Assembly (NCBI GenBank): GCA_045629005.1
Contig: JAZQQJ010000026.1
Coordinates: forward strand, 1-59,412
DNA length: 59,412 nucleotides
Source of the DNA: RGIG3528 sp045629005
Lineage (GTDB): Bacteria > Bacillota > Clostridia > Lachnospirales > Lachnospiraceae
Direction of reading: 5' to 3'
Shown: piece after piece, positions 33,334-42,904 of the stretch
Numbering within the stretch: position 1 is the first letter of the stretch
Layout of the letters: the number at the start of each line of letters is the position of its first letter
The notes under the pieces: model-generated
The model's database searches: none
Seen by the model: the letters and a program-made list of their open reading frames with translations, nothing else
Told to the model about the DNA's origin: nothing
Program-made: the position numbers and the translations under genes

Positions 33334-34431
33334 TTAGACTATACCGACAATGATTGTATCCTTTTCTTTTGAAAGGTCAATGCATTCTGAATTTAGCATA
33401 CGAATGATGGGACGTGCGGGAGAGTGCTTGTTAATCATCATTATTTCTCCGACATTACCGTTGTTCAAAAGAACATACTGGTGAAGATATGTGGAAACAA
33501 CCTTGTCCATAAAGAGAAGGAGGAACTTGGGATCATATTTTGTAAGTCCTTCCGACTCGAAGATGTTCATAACCTCAAGAGGACATATCGGCCCGCGGTA
33601 ACAGCGGGAAGACGTCATTGCGTTATATACATCAGCGATTGTAACAATCTTTGAGAAATCTTCGATATCGGAGCCTTTTAAACCGCTTGGATAACCGGAG
33701 CCGTCGCAGCGCTCATGGTGCTGCATGGCTGCAAGAACTACTCTTTTATCAAGATTGGGCTGATTCTTCAGAAGATGGTAGCCGGCCGTCGGATGACCCT
33801 TGATGATGTCGTACTCTTCTTTTGTAAGAGCCCCCTTCTTTTTTAATATTTCTTCAGGAACTTCGAGCTTTCCGATGTCATGGAAAAGTCCGGCAAGCAT
33901 AAGGGCGTCGCAGTCTGCATCGGAGTAATTCAGCCATTTTCCGAACATCATACTGATAAGTCCGACGTTCATGCTGTGAACAAAGGTGAGATCGTCGAGA
34001 GTACGGATGCACATGAGCATATCAAACATCTTGCCCGTTGTTTCAACGGTTGCGAATGTCTGCCTTGCGCCATCGAGGATTTCGTCAACATCAAGCGGAG
34101 AATGTGAATTTACAAAGGAACTCATCCGATTCTGGAAAAGATCGAGAGAATCTTTATAGGCCTTTGCAAAGATGCGATAATCCGCACTTTTCTTTACTCG
34201 TTCTGTGTAGGTGGGGATATCGGAAGGAGTAACGGCTTTTGCATTACTTGCGGATTTGGAATCCGCGTTGATTACGACTTCATGTATAGAATAGAATTTG
34301 AGTCTTGTAATGCTTCTGTCTGTCAGAACCGTGCCCGCGTTAAGGACAAGCTGGTCAGAAGTGTTGTAAACATCTTCCGCAAGAACCATTCCCGGGCGTA
34401 TTGCTGTTATGGAATACTTGAGTGTTTTCAC
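33334..34431 (-). CDS. HD-GYP domain protein (cyclic-di-GMP phosphodiesterase-like)
   Basis: Cytoplasmic signalling protein, 365 residues from a GTG start at 34431, chosen because AAAGGAC lies 6 nt upstream and because its N-terminus then aligns with the paralogue at 44823. The C-terminal half has the HD motif HDIGKL, the downstream HPTAGYHLL, and HHERCDGSGYPSGLKG containing the GYP signature, as in c-di-GMP phosphodiesterases. The N-terminal 130 residues (AIRPGMVLAEDVYN) are the usual HD-GYP-associated sensor-like region. Together with the GGDEF/EAL gene at 39558 it points to c-di-GMP signalling. Confidence 0.92.
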   Translation of the reverse strand: MKTLKYSITAIRPGMVLAEDVYNTSDQLVLNAGTVLTDRSITRLKFYSIHEVVINADSKSASNAKAVTPSDIPTYTERVKKSADYRIFAKAYKDSLDLFQNRMSSFVNSHSPLDVDEILDGARQTFATVETTGKMFDMLMCIRTLDDLTFVHSMNVGLISMMFGKWLNYSDADCDALMLAGLFHDIGKLEVPEEILKKKGALTKEEYDIIKGHPTAGYHLLKNQPNLDKRVVLAAMQHHERCDGSGYPSGLKGSDIEDFSKIVTIADVYNAMTSSRCYRGPICPLEVMNIFESEGLTKYDPKFLLLFMDKVVSTYLHQYVLLNNGNVGEIMMINKHSPARPIIRMLNSECIDLSKEKDTIIVGIV

Positions 34432-34517
34432 TGAAATGTCCTTTCTGTGGGAAATTAATTTGTCCGTTGCTTTCGTTTCGAAAGAAAGCGAAGCTTGTGA
34501 GATAAGTATTTGCATAA

Positions 34518-34550
34518 TAATAGGTCTGATTAATATAATCAGACCTATTA
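34518..34550. repeat. 15-bp perfect inverted repeat between metK and the HD-GYP gene
   Basis: TAATAGGTCTGATTA (34518-34532) and its complement at 34536-34550, separated by only ATA. No T-run follows on the minus strand, so termination after metK would be weak. It may be an mRNA hairpin or an operator for the HD-GYP gene. Confidence 0.65.
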
Positions 34551-34581
34551 TAACTTCATTTATGAACGATATCAATAAAAT

Positions 34582-35769
34582 CTATATTAAGGCTTTGAGT
34601 TCATTAACTTTATCAACCTTTTCCCAAGGAACATCGATGTCGTTTCTGCCGAAGTGCCCATAAGCCGCAGTCTGCTTATAGATAGGACGACGAAGATCAA
34701 GCATCTTTATGATGCCTGCGGGACGAAGATCGAAGACCTTACGGATGAGGCTTGTGAGATCGTTGTCGCTGAGCTTGCCTGTGCCGAAGGTGTCAACCAT
34801 AACGGAAGTGGGCTCTGCTACGCCGATTGCGTAAGAAAGCTGGATTTCACAACGTGATGCAAGACCTGCAGCAACGACGTTCTTTGCAACGTAACGTGCA
34901 ACGTATGCAGCAGAACGGTCAACCTTTGTGCAGTCCTTTCCGGAGAAAGCGCCGCCGCCGTGACGCGCGTATCCGCCATAGGTATCAACGATAATCTTTC
35001 TTCCTGTGAGACCTGAGTCGCCGCAAGGACCGCCGATTACGAAACGTCCTGTAGGGTTAATAAAGAACTTTGTCTGTGCATTTACGAATTCCTTCGGAAT
35101 TACAGGATCGATTACGTATTTACGAATATCTTCGTGGATCTGCTCCTGAGAAACATTGGGATCGTGCTGCGTGGAAACAACGATGGCGTTTACATGGCAG
35201 GGATTGCCATTCTCGTCGTATTCAACACTGACCTGTGACTTGCCGTCGGGACGAAGGTAAGAAAGAGTTCCGTTTTTTCTGACCTCTGTAAGCTTTTTTG
35301 TGAGCTTGTGGGCAAGAGAAATCGGAAGTGGCATAAGCTCAGGTGTTTCGTTTGTAGCATAGCCGAACATCATGCCCTGGTCGCCTGCACCGATTGCTGC
35401 AATTTCTGAATCGGTCATTTTGTTTTCTTTTGCTTCAAGGGCTTTGTCTACGCCCATGGCAATATCCGCAGACTGCTTGTCGAGAGCAACCATAACGTTA
35501 CATGTTCTTCCGTCGAATCCGATGTCGGAATTCGTATATCCGATTTCACATACGGCATCACGGACTATCTTTTGATAATCAACGTTTGCTGTTGTCGTGA
35601 TTTCGCCCATAACGAGAACCATACCTGTTGTGCATGCTGTTTCACAGGCTACGCGGGCATTCGGGTCCTGAGCCATAATGGCATCAAGTACGGAGTCCGA
35701 AATGATATCACAGACCTTGTCGGGATGTCCTTCGGTTACGGATTCTGAAGTAAAAATTCTTTTTTCCAT
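34582..35769 (-). CDS. metK: S-adenosylmethionine synthetase
   Basis: Makes SAM from methionine and ATP. The 395 residues match the family: TEGHPDK at the N-terminus, GAGDQGMMFGYA (about 119-130), the phosphate-binding loop GGGAFSGKDCTKVDRSAAY and IGGPCGDSGLTGRK. ATG 35769 has AAAGGA upstream; longer in-frame starts would run into the terminator of the riboswitch. The leader carries a SAM riboswitch with its own terminator. Confidence 0.96.
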   Translation of the reverse strand: MEKRIFTSESVTEGHPDKVCDIISDSVLDAIMAQDPNARVACETACTTGMVLVMGEITTTANVDYQKIVRDAVCEIGYTNSDIGFDGRTCNVMVALDKQSADIAMGVDKALEAKENKMTDSEIAAIGAGDQGMMFGYATNETPELMPLPISLAHKLTKKLTEVRKNGTLSYLRPDGKSQVSVEYDENGNPCHVNAIVVSTQHDPNVSQEQIHEDIRKYVIDPVIPKEFVNAQTKFFINPTGRFVIGGPCGDSGLTGRKIIVDTYGGYARHGGGAFSGKDCTKVDRSAAYVARYVAKNVVAAGLASRCEIQLSYAIGVAEPTSVMVDTFGTGKLSDNDLTSLIRKVFDLRPAGIIKMLDLRRPIYKQTAAYGHFGRNDIDVPWEKVDKVNELKALI

Positions 35770-35817
35770 ATTTTTTCCTTTCTTATGTGCAAACTTGCCT
35801 GCAAAATGCCGATACAT

Positions 35818-35846
35818 AAAAAAACAGCCCGCATAATAAGCGGACT
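35818..35846 (-). terminator. Terminator of the metK SAM riboswitch
   Basis: On the minus strand AGTCCGC (35846-35840) pairs with GCGGGCT (35832-35826) around a 7-nt loop, followed by G and seven T, 49 bp before the metK start. Confidence 0.88.
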
Positions 35847-35868
35847 CCAAAAGTATTCAACCTTGAAT

Positions 35869-35971
35869 CCTCTTATTGATCGATAAATCGCTCAGCTTGG
35901 CACCTTCCCAAAAAAACGGGGGTTGTCGTGACTTCACAGAGGTTTTACTCTCCGTCACTCTTAATAAGAGA
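35869..35971 (-). promoter_or_regulatory. SAM-I (S-box) riboswitch upstream of metK
   Basis: Minus strand: CTCTTATTAAGAG opens the P1 helix, which closes with AATAAGAG (35878-35871). Between lie GTGACGGAGAG, CCTCTGTGAAGTCACGACAACC and GGGAAGGTGCCAA, the S-box landmarks in order, with some departures from the consensus GGAGGGA/GGCCC box. A terminator follows. Confidence 0.85.
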
Positions 35972-35985
35972 TTAATTGTGGGTTA

Positions 35986-36014
35986 TTTATAACCCCGAGT
36001 TGGGCTTTTGTCAA
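35986..36014 (-). promoter_or_regulatory. Promoter of the metK transcript
   Basis: Minus strand TTGACA (36014-36009) and TATAAA (35991-35986), spacer 17 bp, directly before the S-box. Confidence 0.88.
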
Positions 36015-36115
36015 GAGCTTTGGCTGTTTGTTTATAAAATGCATAGTTATGAAATAGTTTAAAAAAATAGTTCATAATTTACTGCCATTTTGTATACAAA
36101 AAATTTCGAATTTGT

Positions 36116-36121
36116 TATAAT
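36116..36121 (+). promoter_or_regulatory. -10 box of the two-component operon
   Basis: TATAAT preceded by TTTGT, 40 bp before the kinase start. A palindromic TTTGTATACAAA (36089-36100) sits where the -35 would be, so no clean -35 box can be named. Confidence 0.5.
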
Positions 36122-36161
36122 ATCAAAATAGGTGTAAAAGATACATAATACGGGGTTAAAT

Positions 36162-37685
36162 ATGACTTTACGACAGAAGCTCGTTGTGGCTTTTTTAATG
36201 ATAATATTGCTCCCGTGTTTACTTATCGGAGGTGTCGGAGGCATTATGCTGAAAGTCGAACTCCAGCGCTTTAACAGCGCTCACGGAGTCAGGGCTGATG
36301 TATGGTCTCTTGTAAACGAGCCGGTTCAGATGTTGGATGAAATGACCGACTTGCTGTTCTCTACACTGAAATCCGAAGCAGAGGCTTCACCGGAGTCATT
36401 TACCGATGAACAGCAGCTGTATGAGATAAACGACGGACTTGTTGACCGGGATTCCTACCTTGTCGTTTTACGGAATGAAGAGGTGGTGTTTGCGGGAAGC
36501 TCAGGCTTTGACAGCAACGGGGAGGAAATAATACGCGCGGTGCGTTCAATTAAGACCGAAAGCCTTAATGGCGAAAGCAGCAATTCTCTCTTCCTGAATG
36601 AAAAGCAGGCTCTTCTTGTAAAGGTCGGGAAGATAGCATTTGCGGATGGTTCGGACGGGCGGTTTGCCATTGTAACCGACACAAGCAATCTTTCCAAAAG
36701 GGTTAAAACAACAACAGACGCCATATTCGTTCTGGCGCTCCTGTCCATCTTCATTACAGCGTTTGTAATAATCGCATGGCTCTTCTCGGGCATTATACGT
36801 CCTATAGATTCCTTACGTATGGTCGCCAAGGAAATAGGAGGCGGCAACCTGAATTTTAAGCTGGAACGAATGGAAAAGGACGAAATCGGCGAGCTGTGTT
36901 CCTGCTTTGAAGAGATGCGGCGTCATCTTAAAACGCAAATAGATTCAAAAGACCAGTATGAGCTGGATGTCCGGGAAATGGTCAGCAATGTTTCACATGA
37001 CCTGAAGACACCGCTTACTGCCATAAAGGGATATGCGGAAGGTCTCCTTGACGGAGTGGCCGACAATCCCGAAAAACGTGATAAATACCTTAAAACCATC
37101 GTTGTCAAGGCAAGTGATATGACAATGCTGGTAGACGAGCTTTCATACTTCTCAAAGCTTGATACAAACAAGATGCCTTACAAGTTCGAAGTCCTGAATG
37201 CAAAAGAATTCTTTGCGGACTGCGTAGAAGATTATTCCATCGAGCTTGAGATGAAGAACTTCGAAACAGAGTTCATTGTTGAGATTAAGCCTGAAACGCT
37301 TGTACTTATGGATGTTGAGCAAATCCGAAGAGTAATGAACAATCTCATCGGAAATGCAGTTAAGTACAGGGATGAAAATAAAAACGGAAAAATCAGTGTC
37401 CGTCTCACGGATGCGGAGGATTCGGTAAGAATTTCCGTTCAGGATAACGGCATCGGCATTTCAAGAGCCGCTCTGCCTCATATATTCGATCGTTTCTACC
37501 GTGCTGACAAGTCCAGAACGGCAGGGCGTGCGGGCACAGGCATAGGCCTGGCTATAGTACAGAAAATCGTTGAAGAGCACGGTGGAAGAGTTTTCGCAAG
37601 AAGCGAGCTTGGCATCGGCACGACAATTTCATTCACGATAAAGAAAGGAGCAAAACAAAATGGCAACCAGAATACTAATAGTTGA
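36162..37685 (+). CDS. Sensor histidine kinase, membrane-bound
   Basis: Kinase of a two-component system, 507 residues. A first membrane segment (about 8-28), an extracytoplasmic sensor region (about 30-185), a second segment (about 188-208) and a HAMP region (about 210-262) precede the H-box NVSHDLKTPLT with His279. The N-box (NNLIGNAVKY), G1 (VQDNGIGI), F-box and G2 (GTGIGLAIVQKI) are all intact. The response-regulator gene starts 26 bp before its stop, so the two are coupled. The signal is unknown. Confidence 0.94.
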   Translation: MTLRQKLVVAFLMIILLPCLLIGGVGGIMLKVELQRFNSAHGVRADVWSLVNEPVQMLDEMTDLLFSTLKSEAEASPESFTDEQQLYEINDGLVDRDSYLVVLRNEEVVFAGSSGFDSNGEEIIRAVRSIKTESLNGESSNSLFLNEKQALLVKVGKIAFADGSDGRFAIVTDTSNLSKRVKTTTDAIFVLALLSIFITAFVIIAWLFSGIIRPIDSLRMVAKEIGGGNLNFKLERMEKDEIGELCSCFEEMRRHLKTQIDSKDQYELDVREMVSNVSHDLKTPLTAIKGYAEGLLDGVADNPEKRDKYLKTIVVKASDMTMLVDELSYFSKLDTNKMPYKFEVLNAKEFFADCVEDYSIELEMKNFETEFIVEIKPETLVLMDVEQIRRVMNNLIGNAVKYRDENKNGKISVRLTDAEDSVRISVQDNGIGISRAALPHIFDRFYRADKSRTAGRAGTGIGLAIVQKIVEEHGGRVFARSELGIGTTISFTIKKGAKQNGNQNTNS

Positions 37686-38358
37686 GGATGATGCTTCCAT
37701 AGCTGAACTTGAAAAGGATTATCTCGAACTTAACGGATTTGAGGTAGATACCGCATCGGAGGGCAAAAAAGGCTTAAAGGACGCGCTTGAGAAAAACTAT
37801 AATCTCCTCATTCTCGACATTATGCTTCCCGGTGTTGATGGCTTTGAGATTTGTAAGCAGGTACGTGAGGTTAAGGATATTCCTATCATCATGGTATCCG
37901 CAAAGAAGGAAGATATTGACAAGATTAAAGGACTTGGCTTTGGTGCAGACGACTACATCACAAAGCCCTTCAGCCCGAACGAACTTGTTGCCAGAATCAA
38001 GGCACATCTTGCCCGTTTTGAACGTCTTTCAGGTGACAGCAACAGAGCAAATGAGATTATTGAGATCCGCGATCTGAAGATAGATAAGGCTTCCAGACGT
38101 GTATTCATCAACGGAAACGAAAAGAGCCTTACCAAGAAGGAGTTTGACCTTCTTACATTCCTTGCAGAGCATCCCGACCGTGTATTCGAGAAGGAAGCGC
38201 TCTTTAACAAAATTTGGGAGATGGAGTCATACTCAGACGGCGATATCGCTACTGTTACGGTTCACATCAAGAAAATCAGAGAGAAAATCGAGGAAGATGC
38301 AACCAATCCTCAGTACATCGAAACAATCTGGGGCAAGGGTTACAGGTTTAAAGTATGA
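37660..38358 (+). CDS. Response regulator, OmpR/PhoB family
   Basis: A 232-residue DNA-binding partner of the preceding kinase. The receiver domain has the acidic pair Asp10-Asp11, the phosphorylation site Asp53 in LLILDIMLPG, and the conserved Lys in YITKPFSP. The C-terminal winged helix (about 135-232) ends in IETIWGKGYRFKV, typical of the family. AAAGGAG precedes the ATG. The stop overlaps the ATG of the aminotransferase gene (ATGA). Confidence 0.95.
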   Translation: MATRILIVEDDASIAELEKDYLELNGFEVDTASEGKKGLKDALEKNYNLLILDIMLPGVDGFEICKQVREVKDIPIIMVSAKKEDIDKIKGLGFGADDYITKPFSPNELVARIKAHLARFERLSGDSNRANEIIEIRDLKIDKASRRVFINGNEKSLTKKEFDLLTFLAEHPDRVFEKEALFNKIWEMESYSDGDIATVTVHIKKIREKIEEDATNPQYIETIWGKGYRFKV

Positions 38359-39542
38359 TATCACAGGAAATGATGGGGCTTGGCAAGAAACGCTCCACTA
38401 TAAGAGAAATTTTCGAATACGGCAATATGCGTGCGAAGATTGTCGGACGTGAAAATGTATTCGATTTCAGCCTTGGAAACCCCAATGTTCCGGGGCCTCA
38501 GATGCTTACAGACGAGATTAACGGCTTTGTTAAAGAAGAGCCTGCCGAGGTTCTCCACGGCTATACAAGTGCTACAGGACTTGAGTGGGTTCGAGAAGCA
38601 ATGGCTGAAAGCCTTAATTCACGCTTTGGCACAAACTTCAACAAGGAAAACTTCTACATGACATGCGGTGCCGCTGCATCATTATGCATCGTTCTTAAGG
38701 CTATTGCGTGTCCGGGAGATGAGTTTGTTGTTCCCGCTCCGTTCTTCCCGGAGTATCGTTGCTGGATTGAGAATACAGTTAACTCCAAGTGTGTTGTAGT
38801 TCCCGCACGTCCGGAGGACTTTCAGATTAACTTCGATGCTTTCGAAAAGAGCATTAACGAACATACAAAAGCGGTTATCATCAACACACCCAACAATCCT
38901 TGCGGTGCCGTATACTCCGAAGAAACCGTTAAAAAGCTTGCTTCGATACTCAGTGAAGCTCAGAAGAAGTTTGGACACGCCATATATCTCATTTCCGACG
39001 AGCCTTACAGAGAAATAGTTTATGACGGGCTGAAGCTTCCGTTTGTAACAAAATATTATGACAACACCTTTGTGTGCTATTCATTTTCCAAGTCACTTTC
39101 ACTTCCCGGTGAACGTATAGGCTACGTTCTTGTTCCCGATGAAATGGAAGATTCAAAGGATGTTTATGCTGCTGTGTGCGGTGCAGGAAGAATACTCGGT
39201 TACGTGTGTGCTCCCAGCCTTATGCAGCGCGTAGTCGGAAAGTGCGCTACTCTTACTGCGGACATTTCGGTTTATGAAAGAAACAGAAACATTCTTTACG
39301 ACGGACTTACAAAGGCAGGCTATTCCTGCGTAAAGCCTCAGGGTGCGTTCTATATGTTCCCTCGTTCACTTGAAGAGGATGAATACGCTTTCTGTGAACG
39401 TGCGAAAAAGTATGATTTGCTTTTAGTACCGGGCCGAGACTTCGGATGCCCCGGACATGTAAGAATTTCTTATTGCGTTAAGACAGAAATGATAGAAAAA
39501 GCATTACCGCTGTTTGAAAAGCTTGCAAAGGAGTATAAATAA
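38355..39542 (+). CDS. Pyridoxal-phosphate aminotransferase, class I/II
   Basis: Cytoplasmic aminotransferase, 395 residues, AspC-like fold; substrate amino acid unknown. Family marks: FSLGNPNVPGP, the aspartate and Tyr in ISDEPYREI, the PLP lysine in YSFSKSLSLPGERIGY and the C-terminal Arg in GHVRISYCV. Its start overlaps the response-regulator stop by four bases, so it is translated with the two-component system. That link is unusual for a metabolic aminotransferase. Confidence 0.92.
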   Translation: MISQEMMGLGKKRSTIREIFEYGNMRAKIVGRENVFDFSLGNPNVPGPQMLTDEINGFVKEEPAEVLHGYTSATGLEWVREAMAESLNSRFGTNFNKENFYMTCGAAASLCIVLKAIACPGDEFVVPAPFFPEYRCWIENTVNSKCVVVPARPEDFQINFDAFEKSINEHTKAVIINTPNNPCGAVYSEETVKKLASILSEAQKKFGHAIYLISDEPYREIVYDGLKLPFVTKYYDNTFVCYSFSKSLSLPGERIGYVLVPDEMEDSKDVYAAVCGAGRILGYVCAPSLMQRVVGKCATLTADISVYERNRNILYDGLTKAGYSCVKPQGAFYMFPRSLEEDEYAFCERAKKYDLLLVPGRDFGCPGHVRISYCVKTEMIEKALPLFEKLAKEYK

Positions 39543-39557
39543 ATATTTGTTACACTG

Positions 39558-42428
39558 ATGACTAAAAATACTAATCCTAAAAATGAAACAGTGTGCGAAG
39601 ATTTTACACCAGTAAACGCCTCTGAAAAGGCTTTACTGGAAGGAATCAGGAGAGAGCGGGAGAGGATTAATCTTATCTCCTCTCTTTTTGATGAGTGGAT
39701 TTTTGAATTTGACATAAAATGCGGACGCATATTTACCGTAAGCGGTAATCCTTCACTTTACGGCCTTTCTATTGTTGATAAAGACGGTAAAGAAGGTGTA
39801 GATACATCTGTTGTACATGCAGATGATTTAAGTACACTCATTAATGCGGTAAATCCCTACAGCAAAGAGCATTCAGACGATCAAAGACGAAATTGCGAAT
39901 TCAGGGTAAAAAGAAATAATGACTGGGTTTGGCTTTCATTTACAAGCGTTTGCATGCGTGATGTTGAGGGCAATCCCATTTCGGTCATCGGTAAAATATC
40001 CGACATAGACAAGAAAAAGCAGGAACAGCTTAAGCTTTTGGAAAAGGCTCAGAAGGACTCGCTGACAGGCCTTTATAACCGTGAAACTTTCGATGAGAAA
40101 GCAAAGGCAAGAATAGAAGCGGTTAAAAACGGAGAGCTTAAGAATCTTGCAATTCTCATAATTGACATTGATAACTTTAAACTAATCAATGACAACTTTG
40201 GACACCTGTTCGGAGATCTTGCAATAATCGATCTTACAAATGCATTAAAAATTCATCGTTTCCCTACGGATGTTGTAGGACGTTTCGGAGGAGACGAGTT
40301 TATTATCGCATCGACCGAGTTTAAAGACAAAGATGAAGTCGAGAAAAAGATAAGAGATTTACGCGCCGAGTATACCGCACTTATGCATGAAGAGTATGCA
40401 GATATGACATTTACATGCAGCATAGGCGTGGCATTTTACGGTGAGGACGGAACGGAATACACCGAGCTTGTTTCAAATGCTGATAAAGCCCTTTATTTCG
40501 TTAAAACGCATGGCAGAAACAACTTTATGTTCTGTAACCAGCTTATCCGTGACAGTTTTGCCCAGGGTGAAGCCTCTGAGAGCATTCAGCCTATTATTGC
40601 CGGAGAAAATGTTTCCGAAGAACTTGTTCAGTTTGCCCTTGATTTGTTTGAATCTTCATCAGACATTATGGGAGCCGTAAGCATTCTTCTTGCACGAATA
40701 GGTAAGCGTTTCGGACTTTCTTTCGTTTCACTTCGAGAGAAGACATCAAGCGGTTCAGCACCTGTAAAGTATGTCTGGGTTGATGAAAAGAAAACTTCTT
40801 TCAGGAACGATGACAATATTATGTCCCCTGCGGACTGGGTATCCTGTGCCGGGATGTTCTCAGGGTGTGACAGCATCATTACATACGATATTGCAACAAT
40901 GGACGAGGCTAACCCTCTCAGAATTCTTATGCAGTCCAAGGGAGCAAAGTCTTTCGTTAAGGATCCGCTCATTTTTGGAAATGAAGGTTTTGGATGTCTT
41001 TTATTCGGTGACTGTCTGGAAGCCAGAGACTGGACTGAAGATGAGATTAAGTCTTTCGCAATAGTAAGCCGTATTTTGAGTACATATCTCGTCAGAGAAA
41101 AGGACTACAACCGTGTTCAGAAGGAAATGAACAGGATGATGAGTTATGATGATCTCACATCGCTTCTGAAGGTTGATAAGTTCAAGGAAGTCGCAGACCA
41201 GATTATTTCTGCAAATAAGAAAGATAAATACGCAGTTATTTCATCTGATATTTCGCATTTCAAGTTCTTTAACGAGAACTTTGGATTTAAGCTGGGAGAC
41301 CAGCTCCTTCGTGATTTTGCCAATATTATCATTAAGCATAATCCGAGAATTGTTGCGGCTTGCCGTGACTATGCCGATAACTTCCTTGCGCTGATTCGTG
41401 TACAGGACGAGTCAAAGCTTGAAGAAACAATTATGGGCTACTGCGAGCGCTTTAAGATTACAGAAACGAGAAAGCTTACTTCTGCCCAGGTTGAAGTAAA
41501 CATCGGATATTACATTATCGATGAGCCTTCAATTGACATTGCCCATGCTATAGATAATGCAAGTTTTGCAAAGAAAACTCTCAAAGAGAGCGGAGCTAAC
41601 GGCATACGCAGATACGAGCCTGACATGAAGGCTGGTAAACTTCGTGAGGTTGCTCTTCTTCATACCTTGGAGGAGGCACTTGAGGACGGACAGTTTGAAG
41701 TTTTCCTTCAGCCGCAGGTTTCTCTCTCTACCGGTGCTCTTGCGGGAGCAGAGGCTCTTGTACGCTGGCGTAAGCCAAACGGGCAGCTTGGTTATCCGGA
41801 TGATTTCATTCCCGCACTTGAAAAGAGTGGCAAGATTATGAATCTTGACTATTATGTTTTCGAAGCCGTTCTTCGCCTGCTTCGTCGCTGGAAACAGGAA
41901 AACAAAGAACTTGTTCCGATTTCGGTAAACTTTTCAAGAAAGCACATCAAAAACGAAGTGTTTGTTCCGTACCTTAACAGACAGACAAAGAGTCATTCAA
42001 TTGATAAAAAGTTTGTTGAAATAGAGATTACGGAAAGTGCTTTCGTAGACGATCAGGTTGCACTTATAAAGGTCATGAACGAAATCAGTGCAGCAGGCTT
42101 CAGACTTGCCGTTGATGACTTTGGTAAGGGCTATTCTTCACTCAGCATGCTGAATGAAGTACCCGCAGACGTAATTAAGATAGACAAAGAATTCCTTAAG
42201 AATTATGAGGATGCTTCTCAAAAGGCTATGCTGAACAATGTTATCCGCCTGATTAAAGACGCTTCCATGACGGTTGTGTGTGAAGGAATTGAGGAAGAAG
42301 AGCAGGCACGCTTCCTTTCAAGCGCGGGCTGTGATATAGGACAGGGCTACTGGTTTGGAAGACCGATGCCTGTTGAGGACTTTGAAGAACGGTTTATGTC
42401 ACAAAATAACAGTCTTTTGAACGATTGA
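39558..42428 (+). CDS. PAS-GGDEF-GAF-GGDEF(degenerate)-EAL cyclic-di-GMP protein
   Basis: A 956-residue cytoplasmic signalling protein. Order: PAS-like (about 40-155), GGDEF with the intact motif at 244-248, GAF-like (about 350-510), a second GGDEF domain whose motif has become YADNF (605-609), and an EAL domain. The EAL keeps Glu732 in EALVRW, SVNFSRKH, EITES, the DD pair in VDDFGKG, IKIDKEF, CEGIE and GQGYWFGRP, so phosphodiesterase activity is expected. The first GGDEF lacks an RxxD inhibitory site. It could both make and degrade c-di-GMP. Its end overlaps the convergent queT gene by 30 bp. No signal peptide was seen. Confidence 0.93.
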   Translation: MTKNTNPKNETVCEDFTPVNASEKALLEGIRRERERINLISSLFDEWIFEFDIKCGRIFTVSGNPSLYGLSIVDKDGKEGVDTSVVHADDLSTLINAVNPYSKEHSDDQRRNCEFRVKRNNDWVWLSFTSVCMRDVEGNPISVIGKISDIDKKKQEQLKLLEKAQKDSLTGLYNRETFDEKAKARIEAVKNGELKNLAILIIDIDNFKLINDNFGHLFGDLAIIDLTNALKIHRFPTDVVGRFGGDEFIIASTEFKDKDEVEKKIRDLRAEYTALMHEEYADMTFTCSIGVAFYGEDGTEYTELVSNADKALYFVKTHGRNNFMFCNQLIRDSFAQGEASESIQPIIAGENVSEELVQFALDLFESSSDIMGAVSILLARIGKRFGLSFVSLREKTSSGSAPVKYVWVDEKKTSFRNDDNIMSPADWVSCAGMFSGCDSIITYDIATMDEANPLRILMQSKGAKSFVKDPLIFGNEGFGCLLFGDCLEARDWTEDEIKSFAIVSRILSTYLVREKDYNRVQKEMNRMMSYDDLTSLLKVDKFKEVADQIISANKKDKYAVISSDISHFKFFNENFGFKLGDQLLRDFANIIIKHNPRIVAACRDYADNFLALIRVQDESKLEETIMGYCERFKITETRKLTSAQVEVNIGYYIIDEPSIDIAHAIDNASFAKKTLKESGANGIRRYEPDMKAGKLREVALLHTLEEALEDGQFEVFLQPQVSLSTGALAGAEALVRWRKPNGQLGYPDDFIPALEKSGKIMNLDYYVFEAVLRLLRRWKQENKELVPISVNFSRKHIKNEVFVPYLNRQTKSHSIDKKFVEIEITESAFVDDQVALIKVMNEISAAGFRLAVDDFGKGYSSLSMLNEVPADVIKIDKEFLKNYEDASQKAMLNNVIRLIKDASMTVVCEGIEEEEQARFLSSAGCDIGQGYWFGRPMPVEDFEERFMSQNNSLLND

Positions 42429-42893
42429 GTAAAGAACCATTCCAAGGAGCTCACAAGCTATGAATTCGCCGACAAAAACAAGAACGGCGTAGATAAGATA
42501 AGCATCTCCTATCCCGACCAGAACAAATACGAGCGGAATAAGGAGAGTATTGGAAAAGATATAGGGTAAAGGCAGGAGGAAAGCTCCTGCTTTTTTATTT
42601 TTTATAAAACCGAATCGGGACAAGGCAAATATGCCAACGCAGCCTATAAGCGAAGCAAATGAGCCGATAAGAACGTCCCAGAATAATGCTCCCGAAAGGA
42701 GGTTGTAAAGGATACAACCTAATGTAACCCCGACAATTCCTGCCGGAGTGAATGCGGAAAATATGCATAATGCATCGGAAATACGGATTTGGAAAACGTT
42801 GGAGGAAAGGCCGAACGCACCTGATATAAAGCTTAATACGACATACAGAGCCGCAAGTATGCCTGCGGTTGTAAGAAATTTAACCTTTTTCAT
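42399..42893 (-). CDS. queT: QueT-type queuosine-precursor transporter (ECF S component)
   Basis: Membrane protein of 164 residues with about five hydrophobic segments. The stretch FQIRISDALCIFSAFTPAGIVGVTLGCIL is characteristic of QueT proteins, which bind preQ1 or preQ0 and work with the ECF module. A preQ1-I-like riboswitch in the leader supports this. AGGAAG lies 7 nt before the ATG. The 3' end overlaps the convergent GGDEF/EAL gene. Confidence 0.88.
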   Translation of the reverse strand: MKKVKFLTTAGILAALYVVLSFISGAFGLSSNVFQIRISDALCIFSAFTPAGIVGVTLGCILYNLLSGALFWDVLIGSFASLIGCVGIFALSRFGFIKNKKAGAFLLPLPYIFSNTLLIPLVFVLVGIGDAYLIYAVLVFVGEFIACELLGMVLYSIVQKTVIL

Positions 42894-42904
42894 AATAATC
42901 TTCT

